A program made the position numbers and the translations under genes. A DNA stretch of 39,951 bases from NCBI GenBank assembly GCA_902826565.1, contig CADEFF010000003.1, positions 106,588 through 146,538 of the forward strand. Reading direction: 5' to 3'. Positions 1 to 9,028 of this stretch are shown here, one piece after another. Numbering within the stretch: position 1 is the first letter of the stretch; each line of letters begins with the position of its first letter. The DNA comes from an uncultured Rhodospirillaceae bacterium (lineage in GTDB: Bacteria; Pseudomonadota; Alphaproteobacteria; Dongiales; Dongiaceae). Under the pieces are notes generated by a model that worked only from the letters and a program-made list of their open reading frames with translations, did not search any database and was not told the DNA's origin.

Positions 1-78
1 GCGGGCTGAACCCGCGGCGCGGGTGCGCGCCAGGCGCAGGATCGCCGAACGCATCGACCGGCACAGGAGAGATGCGGC

Positions 79-1833
79 ATGAATCCGGGCAGTGCCTTGA
101 CGATCGTGCCGCTCATCTCGCAGCTCCGCGATTATCGGATGCCGTGGCTTACGCGGGATCTCGCAGCCGGACTTTCGGTCGCCGCCGTGTCCCTGCCCTC
201 CGCCATCGCCTATCCGGCGATCGTCGGGTTGCCGACCCAAACCGGCCTGTTCGCCGCCATCTTCTCCATGATCGGCTACGCCCTCCTGGGGCCGTCCCGG
301 AAGCTGATGGTCGGGCCGGACACGGCGACCTGCATCATGGTGGCGGGCGTGCTCACGTCGCTCGGCGCCGCGACGGAAACCGATCGCGTGAACCTGACGC
401 TCGTTCTGACCATCGCCGTGGGGGTGTTCTGCTTCGCGGCCGCCGCCCTCCGGCTCGGCTTCCTCGCCAACTTCCTTTCGCGACCGATTCTGGTCGGCTT
501 TCTCGCCGGCATCTCGATCAGCCTCGTCATCGGCCAGATTGAGCGCCTTACCCGCGTGGCGGTCGATACGCAAGGCCTCGTCCGCCCCATCGTCGACTAT
601 GTCGGCCGCATCGGCGAAACCCATCTGCCGACGCTGATCGTCGGGCTCGGCACCCTGGCGTTCCTGCGAATCATGCGGCGCCGGGCGCCGCACCTTCCCG
701 CGCCGCTGCTGGCACTCATCTTCGGCATCGCGATTTCGGCCGGCCTCGATCTCCGGTCTTGGGGGGTCGCCGTCCTCGGCGCCCTGCCGAAGATCGACTT
801 CGATCTCGCGGCCCCGTCGCTCGAGGCGATGCGAAGCCTCGCGAATGTCGATCTCCTGGGCGGGGCGCTGGCGATCATGTTGGTGGGCTTCGGATCGGGC
901 ATCGTCACCACCCGCAGCTTCGCCATGAAGAGCCATTCGGACGTGGATGCGGACCGGGAGTTGTCCGGCTTCGGCGCAGCCAACATCTTCAGCGCGCTCT
1001 TCGGCGGGTTCCCCGTGACCGCATCGGATTCGCGGACCGCGGTGAATTTCGCCGTCGGCGGAAAGACCCAGATTGCGGCGCTCGTGTCGTCGGCCGCGCT
1101 TGCCGCCGCCGTGCTGCTGCTGGCGCAGTCTCTTGCCTATCTGCCGACCGCGACGCTCGGTGCCATTCTCGTTTCCGCGGCCATCGACCTCATCGATCTC
1201 GGGGAATTCCGCGCCTTGCGCCGACTGGGTGCGGCGGAGTCCTTCTTCGCCGTTCTCACCGCCCTGGGCGTGGTGGTTGCCGGGGCGCTCCAGGGCGTGT
1301 TCATCGCGATCGCCGCCACTCTCGTCTATCTGATGTGGTACGCGGCGCATCCGAGGCTCGCCCTGCTTGGCCGCATTCCCGGAACCATCGGGCTCTACAA
1401 GCTGCATCGTTACCCGGAAGCGCGCGCCATACCGGGCCTCACCCTGGTCACGCTGCAATCGGGCCTCGTGTTCTTCAATGCGGATTTCGTCAAGAAGCGC
1501 CTGCTCAAGATTGCCAACGCCCGGCGTATGCCCGATGGCTGGTTCGTGCTCGACGCGGCCGGGCTCAATGTGCTGGACAGCACCGGCGTCGGAAAGCTCG
1601 ACGAGATCCGCGAGCAGCTCGCGGCGATGGGCTTCAGGTTCGGACTGGCCGACCTCAACAGCAAGGCCCGCCGCATGGTCGACCGGGCCGGCCTCCGCGA
1701 GAAGCTGGGCGACGACATGATCTTCCCGAGCGCGGAGGCCGCGGCCGCGACGATCGAGGCTCTGTCCGCCGATCGCAGCGATGGCACCGATACCGCTCCG
1801 GAAACGCGGGCGGCACACGAACAGAAGCAGTAA
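79..1833 (+). CDS. SulP family anion transporter with STAS domain
   Basis: Inner-membrane SulP/SLC26 transporter of 584 residues, the normal family length. The N-terminal ~425 residues are a string of hydrophobic segments containing the SulP pattern of paired prolines and glycines near residues 35-60 (SLPSAIAYPAIVGLP). The C-terminal part, about residues 448-560, is a cytoplasmic STAS domain with the LDSTGV phospho-loop-like motif. The family carries sulfate, bicarbonate, or dicarboxylates; the sequence does not tell which. The ATG is preceded by AGGAGA eight bases upstream, which fixes the start. The next gene on the strand begins about 105 bp later and is not obviously related. Family assignment is firm; substrate is unknown. 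Confidence 0.93.
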   Translation: MNPGSALTIVPLISQLRDYRMPWLTRDLAAGLSVAAVSLPSAIAYPAIVGLPTQTGLFAAIFSMIGYALLGPSRKLMVGPDTATCIMVAGVLTSLGAATETDRVNLTLVLTIAVGVFCFAAAALRLGFLANFLSRPILVGFLAGISISLVIGQIERLTRVAVDTQGLVRPIVDYVGRIGETHLPTLIVGLGTLAFLRIMRRRAPHLPAPLLALIFGIAISAGLDLRSWGVAVLGALPKIDFDLAAPSLEAMRSLANVDLLGGALAIMLVGFGSGIVTTRSFAMKSHSDVDADRELSGFGAANIFSALFGGFPVTASDSRTAVNFAVGGKTQIAALVSSAALAAAVLLLAQSLAYLPTATLGAILVSAAIDLIDLGEFRALRRLGAAESFFAVLTALGVVVAGALQGVFIAIAATLVYLMWYAAHPRLALLGRIPGTIGLYKLHRYPEARAIPGLTLVTLQSGLVFFNADFVKKRLLKIANARRMPDGWFVLDAAGLNVLDSTGVGKLDEIREQLAAMGFRFGLADLNSKARRMVDRAGLREKLGDDMIFPSAEAAAATIEALSADRSDGTDTAPETRAAHEQKQ

Positions 1834-1938
1834 CCGCCGCCGCCACTGCCGCTCGCCGACCTGGAACCGTGGCATCCGGCCGGGTCGCCGATCTAATATG
1901 CATCGCGGGTCGGGAATCCGGACTTCGGGGGAATGCCT

Positions 1939-3024
1939 ATGAAAGCCGCCGTGCTGCGCGAGATCGGCCAGCCGCTGACGATCGAAGACGTATCGATTTC
2001 ATCGCCGCGCGCCCATGAGGTGCTGGTGCGCACGGCCGCCGTCGGCGTCTGCCACAGCGACCTTCACTATATTGACGGGCTCTATGCCTGCCCGAAGCCG
2101 ACCGTCCTCGGGCATGAATCGGCCGGCGTCGTCGAGCGGGTGGGTGCCGAGGTGACCTATGTGAAGCCGGGAGATCACGTGATTACCTGCCTCTCGGTCT
2201 TCTGCGGCCATTGCGAGTACTGCACCACGGGTCGTCCCTATAGCTGCGACAATCCCGAAACCGGGCGGCCAGAGCAGGGCGAACCGCGGCTCTCGCACGC
2301 CAGGGGGCCGATGCATCAATTCTACAATCTCTCCTCCTTCGCCGAGCAGATGCTGATCCACGAGCATGCGCTGGTGAAGATCCGCAAGGACATGCCGCTC
2401 GACCGCGCGGCGCTGATCGGTTGCGCCGTCACCACCGGTTTCGGCGCCGTCATCAACACGGCACGCATCGAGGTCGGCAGCACGGTCGCGGTCATCGGCT
2501 GCGGCGGCGTGGGGCTTTCGGCGATCAACGGGGCCGCAATCGCCGGCGCCGGGCGCATCATCGCCGTGGACATCAAGGGCTCGAAGCTGAACCTGGCGAA
2601 GCAGTTCGGCGCGACCGATGTCGTCGATGCGAGCCGCACCGACCCGGTCGAGGCCGTCAAGGAGATGACCGGCGGCGGCGTCGAATATTCCTTCGAGGCG
2701 CTCGGTCTCAAGAAAACCTCGGAACAGGCCTTCCGGATGCTCCGGCGCTCGGGCACGGCCACCATCATCGGCATGGTGCCCGAAGGACAGATGATCGAGA
2801 TTAGCGGCGCAGATCTGCTCAGCGACCGGAAGCTGCAGGGCTCCAACATGGGCTCCAATCACTTCCGGGTCGACATGCCGCGTTTCGTCGATTTCTACCT
2901 CGCCGGCACGCTGAAGCTCGACGACATGATCGCGCGCCGGATCTCCCTCGAGCAGATCAACGAGGCCTTCGCCGAGATGAAGCGCGGCGAGATTGCACGC
3001 AGCGTGATCGTGTTCGACCATTGA
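1939..3024 (+). CDS. Zinc-dependent alcohol dehydrogenase (MDR family)
   Basis: Cytosolic NAD(P)-dependent medium-chain dehydrogenase of 361 residues. Catalytic zinc ligands are Cys38, His59 (GHE motif) and probably Cys162. The structural-zinc cysteines are Cys89, 92, 95 and 103. A Rossmann GCGGVG motif at 187-192 is followed by Asp211, which favours NAD. The pattern resembles the class III-like alcohol/hydroxymethyl-thiol dehydrogenases; the true substrate cannot be read. An in-frame ATG six bases upstream (1933) touches the GGGGG ribosome site, whereas 1939 lies eight bases from it, so 1939 is preferred. It converges on the hydratase gene with ~110 bp between. Confidence 0.92.
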   Translation: MKAAVLREIGQPLTIEDVSISSPRAHEVLVRTAAVGVCHSDLHYIDGLYACPKPTVLGHESAGVVERVGAEVTYVKPGDHVITCLSVFCGHCEYCTTGRPYSCDNPETGRPEQGEPRLSHARGPMHQFYNLSSFAEQMLIHEHALVKIRKDMPLDRAALIGCAVTTGFGAVINTARIEVGSTVAVIGCGGVGLSAINGAAIAGAGRIIAVDIKGSKLNLAKQFGATDVVDASRTDPVEAVKEMTGGGVEYSFEALGLKKTSEQAFRMLRRSGTATIIGMVPEGQMIEISGADLLSDRKLQGSNMGSNHFRVDMPRFVDFYLAGTLKLDDMIARRISLEQINEAFAEMKRGEIARSVIVFDH

Positions 3025-3136
3025 GCCGGAGTCAGAATTCGGCGCCGCATGATGACAACGATGAAAAGGTCACTCCAAGCGGCCGGCCCGTTGACCTCGA
3101 AACTCGCGACGTCTCGGCTCACGCGCCGCCGGGGCT

Positions 3137-3919
3137 TCAGTCGAACGCGACGGCGACTTCGCCCAGATCGATGAACGCGGCGGTCACGCGATCCCCCGCC
3201 ACGATCTCGACGGGCGCGACGCAAGTGCCGGTGGTGACGATATCGCCTGCCTTCAGGCCGCCCCCCCTCTTCGAGCGATCCCGCGCCAGCCATAGAAGCT
3301 GTCGGCGCGGATCGCCCAGCGTGTCGAGGGCGCGGCCCTCGCCCGCCAAGCGATCATTGCGGAAGAGGCGCACTTTCCCGGCGGGCAGGTCGAGGCCATG
3401 CCACGCGGGAACCTTGGGCCCGAGCAGAAACCATCCCGCAAAGGCATCGTCGGCAGTCATCTCGGTCGCGCCGATGGTCGGAAAGGTTTCGAAGCGCGAG
3501 TCCGGAATCTCGATCGCCAGATGGAGATCGCTGACGGCCGCCGTCACCTCTTCCATCTCGTAGGGTCGCGCACGCGGCGGCAGATCGCTCCCGAGGCGAA
3601 AAGCGAATTCGGGCTCCACGACGCGCATATGCATCGGTCCGGCCGCGAGCCTCGTGCCGCTGTCGAGGACGTAACCGTCGAACAGCCGGCCGGCGAGCGG
3701 CTCGCTCAAGCCAAGACGGCGCTGTCCGGCTTCGCTCGTAACCGCCAGCTTCCAGCCGCGCACGGCCCTTCCGGTACCCGCCGCGAGGGCGTCCTGGATC
3801 TTGTAGCCGTCCTCCAGCGATTGCGGCCGGACATGGTCGGGCAGGGCCGCGAGGCGCTCGCCGGCGATCCGCGCCCGCCACAGCAGACAGGCCGCCTCCT
3901 CGGCCGCTCTAGGATCCAT
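3137..3919 (-). CDS. 2-keto-4-pentenoate hydratase / FAH-fold enzyme
   Basis: A 260-residue member of the 2-keto-4-pentenoate hydratase (MhpD/DmpE) branch of the fumarylacetoacetate hydrolase superfamily. These enzymes hydrate 2-hydroxydienoates or decarboxylate oxalocrotonate in meta-cleavage pathways. Expected metal ligands are visible as Glu102 and Glu104 (EPEF) and Glu137; the GWKLAVTS stretch at 55-62 holds the usual conserved Lys. No meta-cleavage dioxygenase or aldolase is nearby, so the substrate may be another 2-keto acid. The start has GGGGAG about nine bases upstream. It lies 113 bp downstream of, and on the same strand as, the GntR gene, so they may be cotranscribed. Confidence 0.85.
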   Translation of the reverse strand: MDPRAAEEAACLLWRARIAGERLAALPDHVRPQSLEDGYKIQDALAAGTGRAVRGWKLAVTSEAGQRRLGLSEPLAGRLFDGYVLDSGTRLAAGPMHMRVVEPEFAFRLGSDLPPRARPYEMEEVTAAVSDLHLAIEIPDSRFETFPTIGATEMTADDAFAGWFLLGPKVPAWHGLDLPAGKVRLFRNDRLAGEGRALDTLGDPRRQLLWLARDRSKRGGGLKAGDIVTTGTCVAPVEIVAGDRVTAAFIDLGEVAVAFD

Positions 3920-4032
3920 CGCGATGCTCCCCTAATCCGACGCCGCCGGCGTTCTCTGCCGCGATCCGGGACGCGCAACCTTGCGGCTCTTCGATGAACG
4001 AGCGTCGTCGGCCCCCTTTGGCCCGCGACGTT

Positions 4033-4731
4033 CTACTTCCGCGGATGTCCCGTTAGCCAGGCCTTCACGGTCATGAGCTTGTTGGCGAGGTGGTTCTTGA
4101 GTATCCCGGACAGCGCTGCGCCGTCGCGCGCCTCGAGCGCCGTCAACATCGCCTCATGCTCGGTAACCGCTTCGTGCCAACGCTCGTCCGACATGTTGGC
4201 GACATAGCGCGCCGTGCGGACGCGACTCGCCAGCGAGCGGTAGACGGATTTCAAGGTTTCGTTGTGAGTCGCCTCGAGGATCGCCTGATGGATCGCCTGG
4301 TTGATGGCAAAATAAGGCTGCAGCTCGCGCCGTCGCCAATGCTCGACCATCCGGCGATGGAGCGAGGCGATCTCGGCGATCTCCGCGTCCGTAATGCGGC
4401 TGCAGGCGATCTCTCCTGCCAGTGACTCCAGCGCGCCCATCACCGGAAACACTTCCTCGAGCTCCGGAACGCTGAGCGAGGCGACGGTCGCGCCGCGATG
4501 GGGCTGCAGCGTCACGATGCCCTCGGAGGCCAGTACCTTCAGCGCCTCCCGGAGCGGCGTCCGGGAAACGCCGAACTGCTTGCAAAGCGCCATCTCCTGG
4601 ATTTTCTCGCCGGAGGCAAGCACACCCGTGCCGATAAGATCGCGCAGCCGCTCGACGAGCTCGTCATGCAGCGAACGCCTCGCAATCGGCTCCGCCGCCG
4701 GCATGATCTGGGACAGGGCTTCTTCGTTCAT
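4033..4731 (-). CDS. GntR family transcriptional regulator, FCD (FadR) subfamily
   Basis: A 232-residue DNA-binding regulator. The winged helix-turn-helix occupies about residues 20-88 (SRTPLREALKVLASEGIV recognition region). The helical FCD effector domain follows at about 95-220. FCD metal-ligand histidines are visible in the IHQAI, EHEAM and KNHLA segments; the usual first Asp is Asn here. The reading frame is open to 4857, but the ATG at 4731 has GGAG eight bases upstream and gives the normal family N-terminus. It is divergent from the aminotransferase gene, whose start region holds a 12-bp palindrome, so it probably regulates that series and the hydratase. Effector unknown. Confidence 0.9.
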   Translation of the reverse strand: MNEEALSQIMPAAEPIARRSLHDELVERLRDLIGTGVLASGEKIQEMALCKQFGVSRTPLREALKVLASEGIVTLQPHRGATVASLSVPELEEVFPVMGALESLAGEIACSRITDAEIAEIASLHRRMVEHWRRRELQPYFAINQAIHQAILEATHNETLKSVYRSLASRVRTARYVANMSDERWHEAVTEHEAMLTALEARDGAALSGILKNHLANKLMTVKAWLTGHPRK

Positions 4732-5192
4732 CTCGCACGCTCCGCGGGTGCCTGATCCGGTATTCGATGCCCGCCACCCGGCCTTCCGCCGGTACATTCC
4801 CGGTTCGACCGCCGGAAACCGATCATTTTCGCCCGTCGACCCCGCAGGAGCCGACACGCACTCGCGCGACTCCGCCGCTCGCGCCAGAAAACTTTTCGGA
4901 TATCACGGCCGCCAACGCAAGAACCGCGCAACCGCAGGCGGAATCGCGGCGAACCGATGATCAAGGGCGACGCGTTCGGGACGTCGATTCTCCTGCGGGT
5001 TGGCGGCAAGGCTCCGACACCCGCATCGTCCGCGGTGCGGTTCGCATCGCCAAGGCGATCCCACCGGCAAACGACAGATCCGAAACTCGTCGAAGAACCA
5101 TGCGCGCCGTCATCGCATGCGGCGGGGAAGCAGATGCGCAGAACGAGTGCGATTGATTGACTCATATGAATTCATAATGCAGAATTCAATTC
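4732..5192. other. Divergent intergenic region
   Basis: This 461-bp gap separates the divergent GntR and aminotransferase genes and must hold promoters for both. Open frames run through it on both strands but their translations look like arginine-rich GC noise. The last ~45 bases turn sharply AT-rich and contain the palindromes described separately. No RNA gene was recognised. Confidence 0.6.
5165..5176. promoter_or_regulatory. 12-bp palindrome upstream of aminotransferase gene, candidate GntR operator
   Basis: TATGAATTCATA is a perfect palindrome 17 bp before the start codon at 5193. A second GAATTC lies at 5182-5187, and the start codon itself sits in a further palindrome, TTCATGAA (5190-5197). 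The AT-rich stretch contrasts with the surrounding GC-rich DNA. Its position between a GntR gene and the divergent enzyme gene fits an operator; that role is inferred. No Shine-Dalgarno sequence is visible before 5193, so the mRNA may start close to the ATG. Confidence 0.45.
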
Positions 5193-6413
5193 ATGAAATC
5201 AACTGCGACCCACCGAAACTCCCCAGAGTTTGGCGCTTCCGGCAGGGTTGCAGGCCGGCATTTCCTCCAGATTCCGGGTCCGACCAACGTTCCCGACCGA
5301 GTTCTCCGGGCGATCGGCGTGCCCACGATCGACCACCGCAGCCCGGCCTTTGCCGAGCTCGGCAAACGCGCCATCCAGGGTCTCCAATGGGTGCTGAACA
5401 GCTCGGCGCCCGTCGTCATCTATCCGGGGTCCGGGACCGGCGCGTGGGAAGCCGCTCTTGTCAACAGCCTGTCGCCGGGCGACGCGGTGCTGATGTTCGA
5501 AACCGGACACTTCGCCAATCTGTGGCGGTCCATGGCGTCGCGGCTCGGGCTCAAGCCCGAGATTCTCGGCGGCGATTGGCGAACCGGCATCGATGCCGGA
5601 AGGATCGGCGAGCGATTGAAGAAGGACATGGATCGCCTGATCAAGGCGGTCTGCGTCGTCCACAACGAAACCTCGACCGGTTGTGCCTCGCGGATCGACG
5701 ATGTCCGGCGCGCGATCGACGACGCCGGCCATCCGGCCCTTCTCCTCGTCGACACCATCTCCTCGCTGGGCTCCATCGACTATCGCCACGACGAATGGGG
5801 CGTCGACGTCACGGTCGGCTGCTCGCAGAAAGGTCTGATGCTGCCGCCCGGCCTTTCCTTCAACGCCGTCAGCGAAAAAGCGCTTGCCGCCTCGGCCTCG
5901 GCGACGCTGCCGCGGTCCTACTGGGCCTGGGACGAGATGCTCAAGATGAACGGCGCGGGATATTTCCCCTACACGCCGTCGACGAACCTCCTTTACGGCC
6001 TGGTCGAGGCGATCGACATGCTGCGCGAAGAGGGCCTCGAGGCCGTATTCGCGCGCCATAGCCGCCATGCTGCCGCGACGCGCTGCGCAATCGAAGCCTG
6101 GGGTCTCGAAATCCTCTGCAAGAATCCGAGCCAGTACTCGGACGCACTGACTGCGGTTTTGATGCCGGAGGGCCACAGCGCGGATGAGTTCCGCCGCATC
6201 GTGCGCGAACGGTTCGACATGTCACTTGGCAGCGGTCTCTCGAAGCTTGCGGACCGGGTGTTCCGCATCGGTCATCTGGGCGATCTGAACGATCTGACAC
6301 TCGCCGGAACGCTGGCGGGCGTCGAAATGGGTCTGGCGCTCGCATCCGTTCCCCATCGACCGGGGGGTGCGCAGGCGGCGCTCGGCTATCTGGCATCGGC
6401 GAATGTTGCGTGA
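5193..6413 (+). CDS. PLP-dependent aminotransferase, serine/alanine-glyoxylate (SgaA/PucG-like) class
   Basis: A 406-residue class V aminotransferase of the serine-glyoxylate/alanine-glyoxylate group. Seen are the IPGPTNVPDRVL N-terminal motif (27-38), SGTG phosphate loop (80-83), HNETSTG (157-163), Asp187 that contacts the pyridine nitrogen, and the Schiff-base Lys213 in GCSQKGLMLPPG. Relatives use glyoxylate as amino acceptor and include serine-glyoxylate, ureidoglycine-glyoxylate (PucG) and aspartate-glyoxylate (BhcA) enzymes; the donor cannot be chosen by eye. It starts the plus-strand series with an amidase and a deacetylase-fold hydrolase, so the donor could be a hydrolysis product of an amide or imide. 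Start lacks a clear ribosome site, but no better in-frame start precedes the conserved motif. Confidence 0.9.
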   Translation: MKSTATHRNSPEFGASGRVAGRHFLQIPGPTNVPDRVLRAIGVPTIDHRSPAFAELGKRAIQGLQWVLNSSAPVVIYPGSGTGAWEAALVNSLSPGDAVLMFETGHFANLWRSMASRLGLKPEILGGDWRTGIDAGRIGERLKKDMDRLIKAVCVVHNETSTGCASRIDDVRRAIDDAGHPALLLVDTISSLGSIDYRHDEWGVDVTVGCSQKGLMLPPGLSFNAVSEKALAASASATLPRSYWAWDEMLKMNGAGYFPYTPSTNLLYGLVEAIDMLREEGLEAVFARHSRHAAATRCAIEAWGLEILCKNPSQYSDALTAVLMPEGHSADEFRRIVRERFDMSLGSGLSKLADRVFRIGHLGDLNDLTLAGTLAGVEMGLALASVPHRPGGAQAALGYLASANVA

Positions 6414-6546
6414 GGAGAGCCTGACTTAGCGCTTCTTGTGCCGCCCGGCATGTCCGGAACAGCAACGGCGCGAGCGCGATCGATTTCAAGTCTGGAGGGT
6501 GCCGGCGACAAGGCGCCCCAACGACAGGGGAGGGCGGGCGTTACTG

Positions 6547-8034
6547 ATGACCGGCATCGTCGCGAAATCTGCCCGAGAGCTCCGCGCGCTGATCGCAGCG
6601 AAATCGCTGTCGCCCGTCGAGATCTTCGACGCCTTCGCCGACCGGATCGAAAGGGTCAATCCCGCCGTGAACGCGATCGTCGCGATGGATCTCGATCGCG
6701 CGCGGGACGAGGCGCGGCGCGCCGAGCAGGCGGTCATGCGCGGTGCCCCGCTCGGCCTGCTTCACGGACTGCCGGTCGGCATCAACGACCTGCATCTGAC
6801 GGCCGGCCTCCGCACGACCTTCGGATCGCTGGTCCAGAAGGACAATGTGCCCGACACCGACGAACTGCTCGTGTCGCGCATCAAGAAGGCCGGCGGAATC
6901 GTCATGGGCAAGACGAACGTGCCGGAGTACGGCGCCGGCGCCAACACGGTCAACCGGGTCTATGGCGCGACGGTGAATCCGTTCGGGACGACGCTGTCCG
7001 CCTCCGGGTCCTCGGGCGGATCGGCGGCGGCGCTCGCGACCGACATGGTGCCGCTGTCGTCGGGCGGCGATCTCGGCGGCAGCCTGCGGACGCCGGCCGC
7101 CTTCTGCGGCGTTGTCGGCCACCGCCCCTCGCCCGGCACCTGCCCCACCAACCGCGCCGCCGACGGCTGGTCACCGCTCGCGGTCGAAGGGGCGATGGCG
7201 CGCAATGTCGGCGACGCCGCGCTTCTTCTGGCGGCGATCGCGGGGCGTGCTCCCATGGACCCGATCTCGCGCGACTTGTCGCCCGACTACTTCCTGTCGC
7301 TGCCTTCGGTCCGACTCGATCGCCTGACGGCGGCCTTCAGCGAAGATCTGGGCTCGATCCCGGTCGATGACGACGTCCGCAGGCATTTCCGGTCGGTCGC
7401 CGACCGGATGGCGCCGCTCTTCAAGACGACCGCATGGCGGCATCCCGATTGCGGCGACGTCGATACGCCATTCGAGGCGCTGCGCGCCGTCGGCTATGGC
7501 AATGCGTTCGGCGAGTATGTCCGCAAGCATCGCGACGTCGCCTCGCCCAACATCGTCGCGAACGTCGAACTGGTCGGCACGCTCTCCGTCTCCGACATCG
7601 GGCGCGCCCATGGAGCGCAAACCACTCTCTACCGGAAGTTCCAGACCTTCTTCGAGGATGTCGATCTGTTGATCTGTCCGGCCGCGCCGGTCGCGCAGTT
7701 TCCCGTCGATGACGTTTATGTGAAGGAGGTTGGCGGCGAGCAAATGGCCAGCTACATCCGCTGGATCGCGCTCAACTACGCGATCACCCTCAGCACCCAC
7801 GCCACAACGGTCATTCCCGCGGGTCTCGGACCGACCGGCATGCCTTTCGGCCTTCAGATCGTCGGACGACATCTCGACGATGCGCAAACGCTGGCCATCG
7901 CGGCCGCGCTCGAAGCCGAGTTCGCCAGGGACCCGAAACTGGCGCGTCCCATACCCGACATCGCGAAGCTCAGCGCACCCGGCCTCGAGACGCGCGCGCG
8001 ACAAGTCTCGCCGCAATGGATGGGCGCCCGATGA
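6547..8034 (+). CDS. Amidase-signature family protein with catalytic Lys replaced by Asn
   Basis: A 495-residue amidase-signature (GatA/FAAH) protein. The cis-Ser (Ser155 in GSSGGSA) and nucleophile (Ser179 in DLGGSLRTPAA) are present at the usual 24-residue spacing. The catalytic Lys, normally in a PVGIKD-type motif, is Asn80 (PVGIND, codon AAC at 6784-6786). It lies 75 residues before the cis-Ser, the same spacing as Lys142-Ser217 of FAAH. The protein may be inactive, altered, or carry a sequencing error, since AAG would restore Lys. The frame extends upstream to 6436, but the ATG at 6547 follows an AGGGGAGG tract and starts at the normal family N-terminus. Followed 70 bp later by the deacetylase-fold gene. 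Confidence 0.88.
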   Translation: MTGIVAKSARELRALIAAKSLSPVEIFDAFADRIERVNPAVNAIVAMDLDRARDEARRAEQAVMRGAPLGLLHGLPVGINDLHLTAGLRTTFGSLVQKDNVPDTDELLVSRIKKAGGIVMGKTNVPEYGAGANTVNRVYGATVNPFGTTLSASGSSGGSAAALATDMVPLSSGGDLGGSLRTPAAFCGVVGHRPSPGTCPTNRAADGWSPLAVEGAMARNVGDAALLLAAIAGRAPMDPISRDLSPDYFLSLPSVRLDRLTAAFSEDLGSIPVDDDVRRHFRSVADRMAPLFKTTAWRHPDCGDVDTPFEALRAVGYGNAFGEYVRKHRDVASPNIVANVELVGTLSVSDIGRAHGAQTTLYRKFQTFFEDVDLLICPAAPVAQFPVDDVYVKEVGGEQMASYIRWIALNYAITLSTHATTVIPAGLGPTGMPFGLQIVGRHLDDAQTLAIAAALEAEFARDPKLARPIPDIAKLSAPGLETRARQVSPQWMGAR

Positions 8035-8104
8035 CCCGGATGAATTCCCGTCGCCGGCGGCTTCGCTCCGCCACGCAACCGTTCCCAGCCGCAAGGAGAA
8101 GCTC

Positions 8105-9028
8105 ATGATTCGCAGACCGGTTCCCTGGCCGAACGGCGCCAAGGTCGCCTGTGCCATCACCTTCGATGTGGATGCCGACAGCTCGATGCATCTCTTCCAC
8201 CCGAAGGACGCGATCAACCGCGTCTCGTCGCTGTCGATGCTGAAATACGGCCCGGAAGTATCGATCCCGCGAATCCTGGAAACCTACAAGCGCTTCGGCA
8301 TCAAGCAGACCTTCTGCGTGCCGGCCTGGTGCATCGAACAGTATCCCAAAGCCGTCGAGGCGATGGTGAAGGGCGGGCATGAGGTCGCCTTCCACGGCTA
8401 CATCCACGAGGGGCCGAACACGTTGTCGCGCGACGAGGAGCACTACTGGCTCAGCCGCAGCATCGATGTGATCAAGAAATACACCGGCAAGCGGCCGCGC
8501 GGCTCGCGCTCGCCCGGGCACTGCATCTCGATCCACACGCCGGACCTGCTGGTCGAAGAGGGCTTCCTCTACGACTCCACCCTGCAGGGCGACGACGTGC
8601 CGTACATTCTGCAGACCAAGAAAGGCAGCCTGGTCGAACTGCCCACGCACATGGCCCTCGATGACTGGCCGCCCTACGTTTACGAGGGCGCCTTCAACCA
8701 CTTCATGCAGATCATGTCGCCCCATCGCGCCATGGAGATCTTCATGGCCGAGTTCGAGGCCATGCGCCATTACGGCGGCGGGTTGTGGGTCACGCTCTGG
8801 CATCCCTTCATCAGCGGCCGCGCCGCGCGCTGGCTGCGCGTCGAGCGCATGATCGAGGAGATGATGCGGACCGGCGAAGTCTGGTCTGCGACCATGGAAG
8901 AGATCGCCAACAACGTGCTCGCCTGTCGCACGAAGGCCACCTACAAGCCCCGCGCAGACAAGCTGCCCTTCTACGACAAACCGGTCGACGTCGGCGGCCC
9001 CTGGTTCGGGCCGCCGCCGGCGAATTGA
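8105..9028 (+). CDS. Polysaccharide-deacetylase-fold hydrolase, HpPgdA / cyclic imidase-like
   Basis: A 307-residue NodB-homology (carbohydrate esterase 4 fold) protein without signal peptide, so probably cytosolic. The metal site is visible as the DVDAD segment (residues 21-25) and His97/His101 in AFHGYIHE. Overall layout (IPRILETYKRFG, then HEVAFHGYIHE, and a WHP near residue 238) matches the H. pylori HpPgdA subgroup, which also contains cyclic imidases and is related to PuuE allantoinase. With an amidase directly upstream, hydrolysis of a cyclic imide or ureide to a half-amide is a plausible job; peptidoglycan deacetylation is less likely for a cytosolic protein in a catabolic series. AGGAG about 8 bp before the ATG sets the start. 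Confidence 0.85.
   Translation: MIRRPVPWPNGAKVACAITFDVDADSSMHLFHPKDAINRVSSLSMLKYGPEVSIPRILETYKRFGIKQTFCVPAWCIEQYPKAVEAMVKGGHEVAFHGYIHEGPNTLSRDEEHYWLSRSIDVIKKYTGKRPRGSRSPGHCISIHTPDLLVEEGFLYDSTLQGDDVPYILQTKKGSLVELPTHMALDDWPPYVYEGAFNHFMQIMSPHRAMEIFMAEFEAMRHYGGGLWVTLWHPFISGRAARWLRVERMIEEMMRTGEVWSATMEEIANNVLACRTKATYKPRADKLPFYDKPVDVGGPWFGPPPAN

Noticed and set aside
1..15. GCGGG-CTGAA-CCCGC inverted repeat at the left edge as a terminator
   Set aside because: Only a 5-bp stem with no T-tract, and the gene before it is outside the window.
4732..4857. N-terminal extension of the GntR regulator by 42 codons
   Set aside because: No ribosome site at 4857 and no family homology in the extension, whereas 4731 has GGAG at good spacing.
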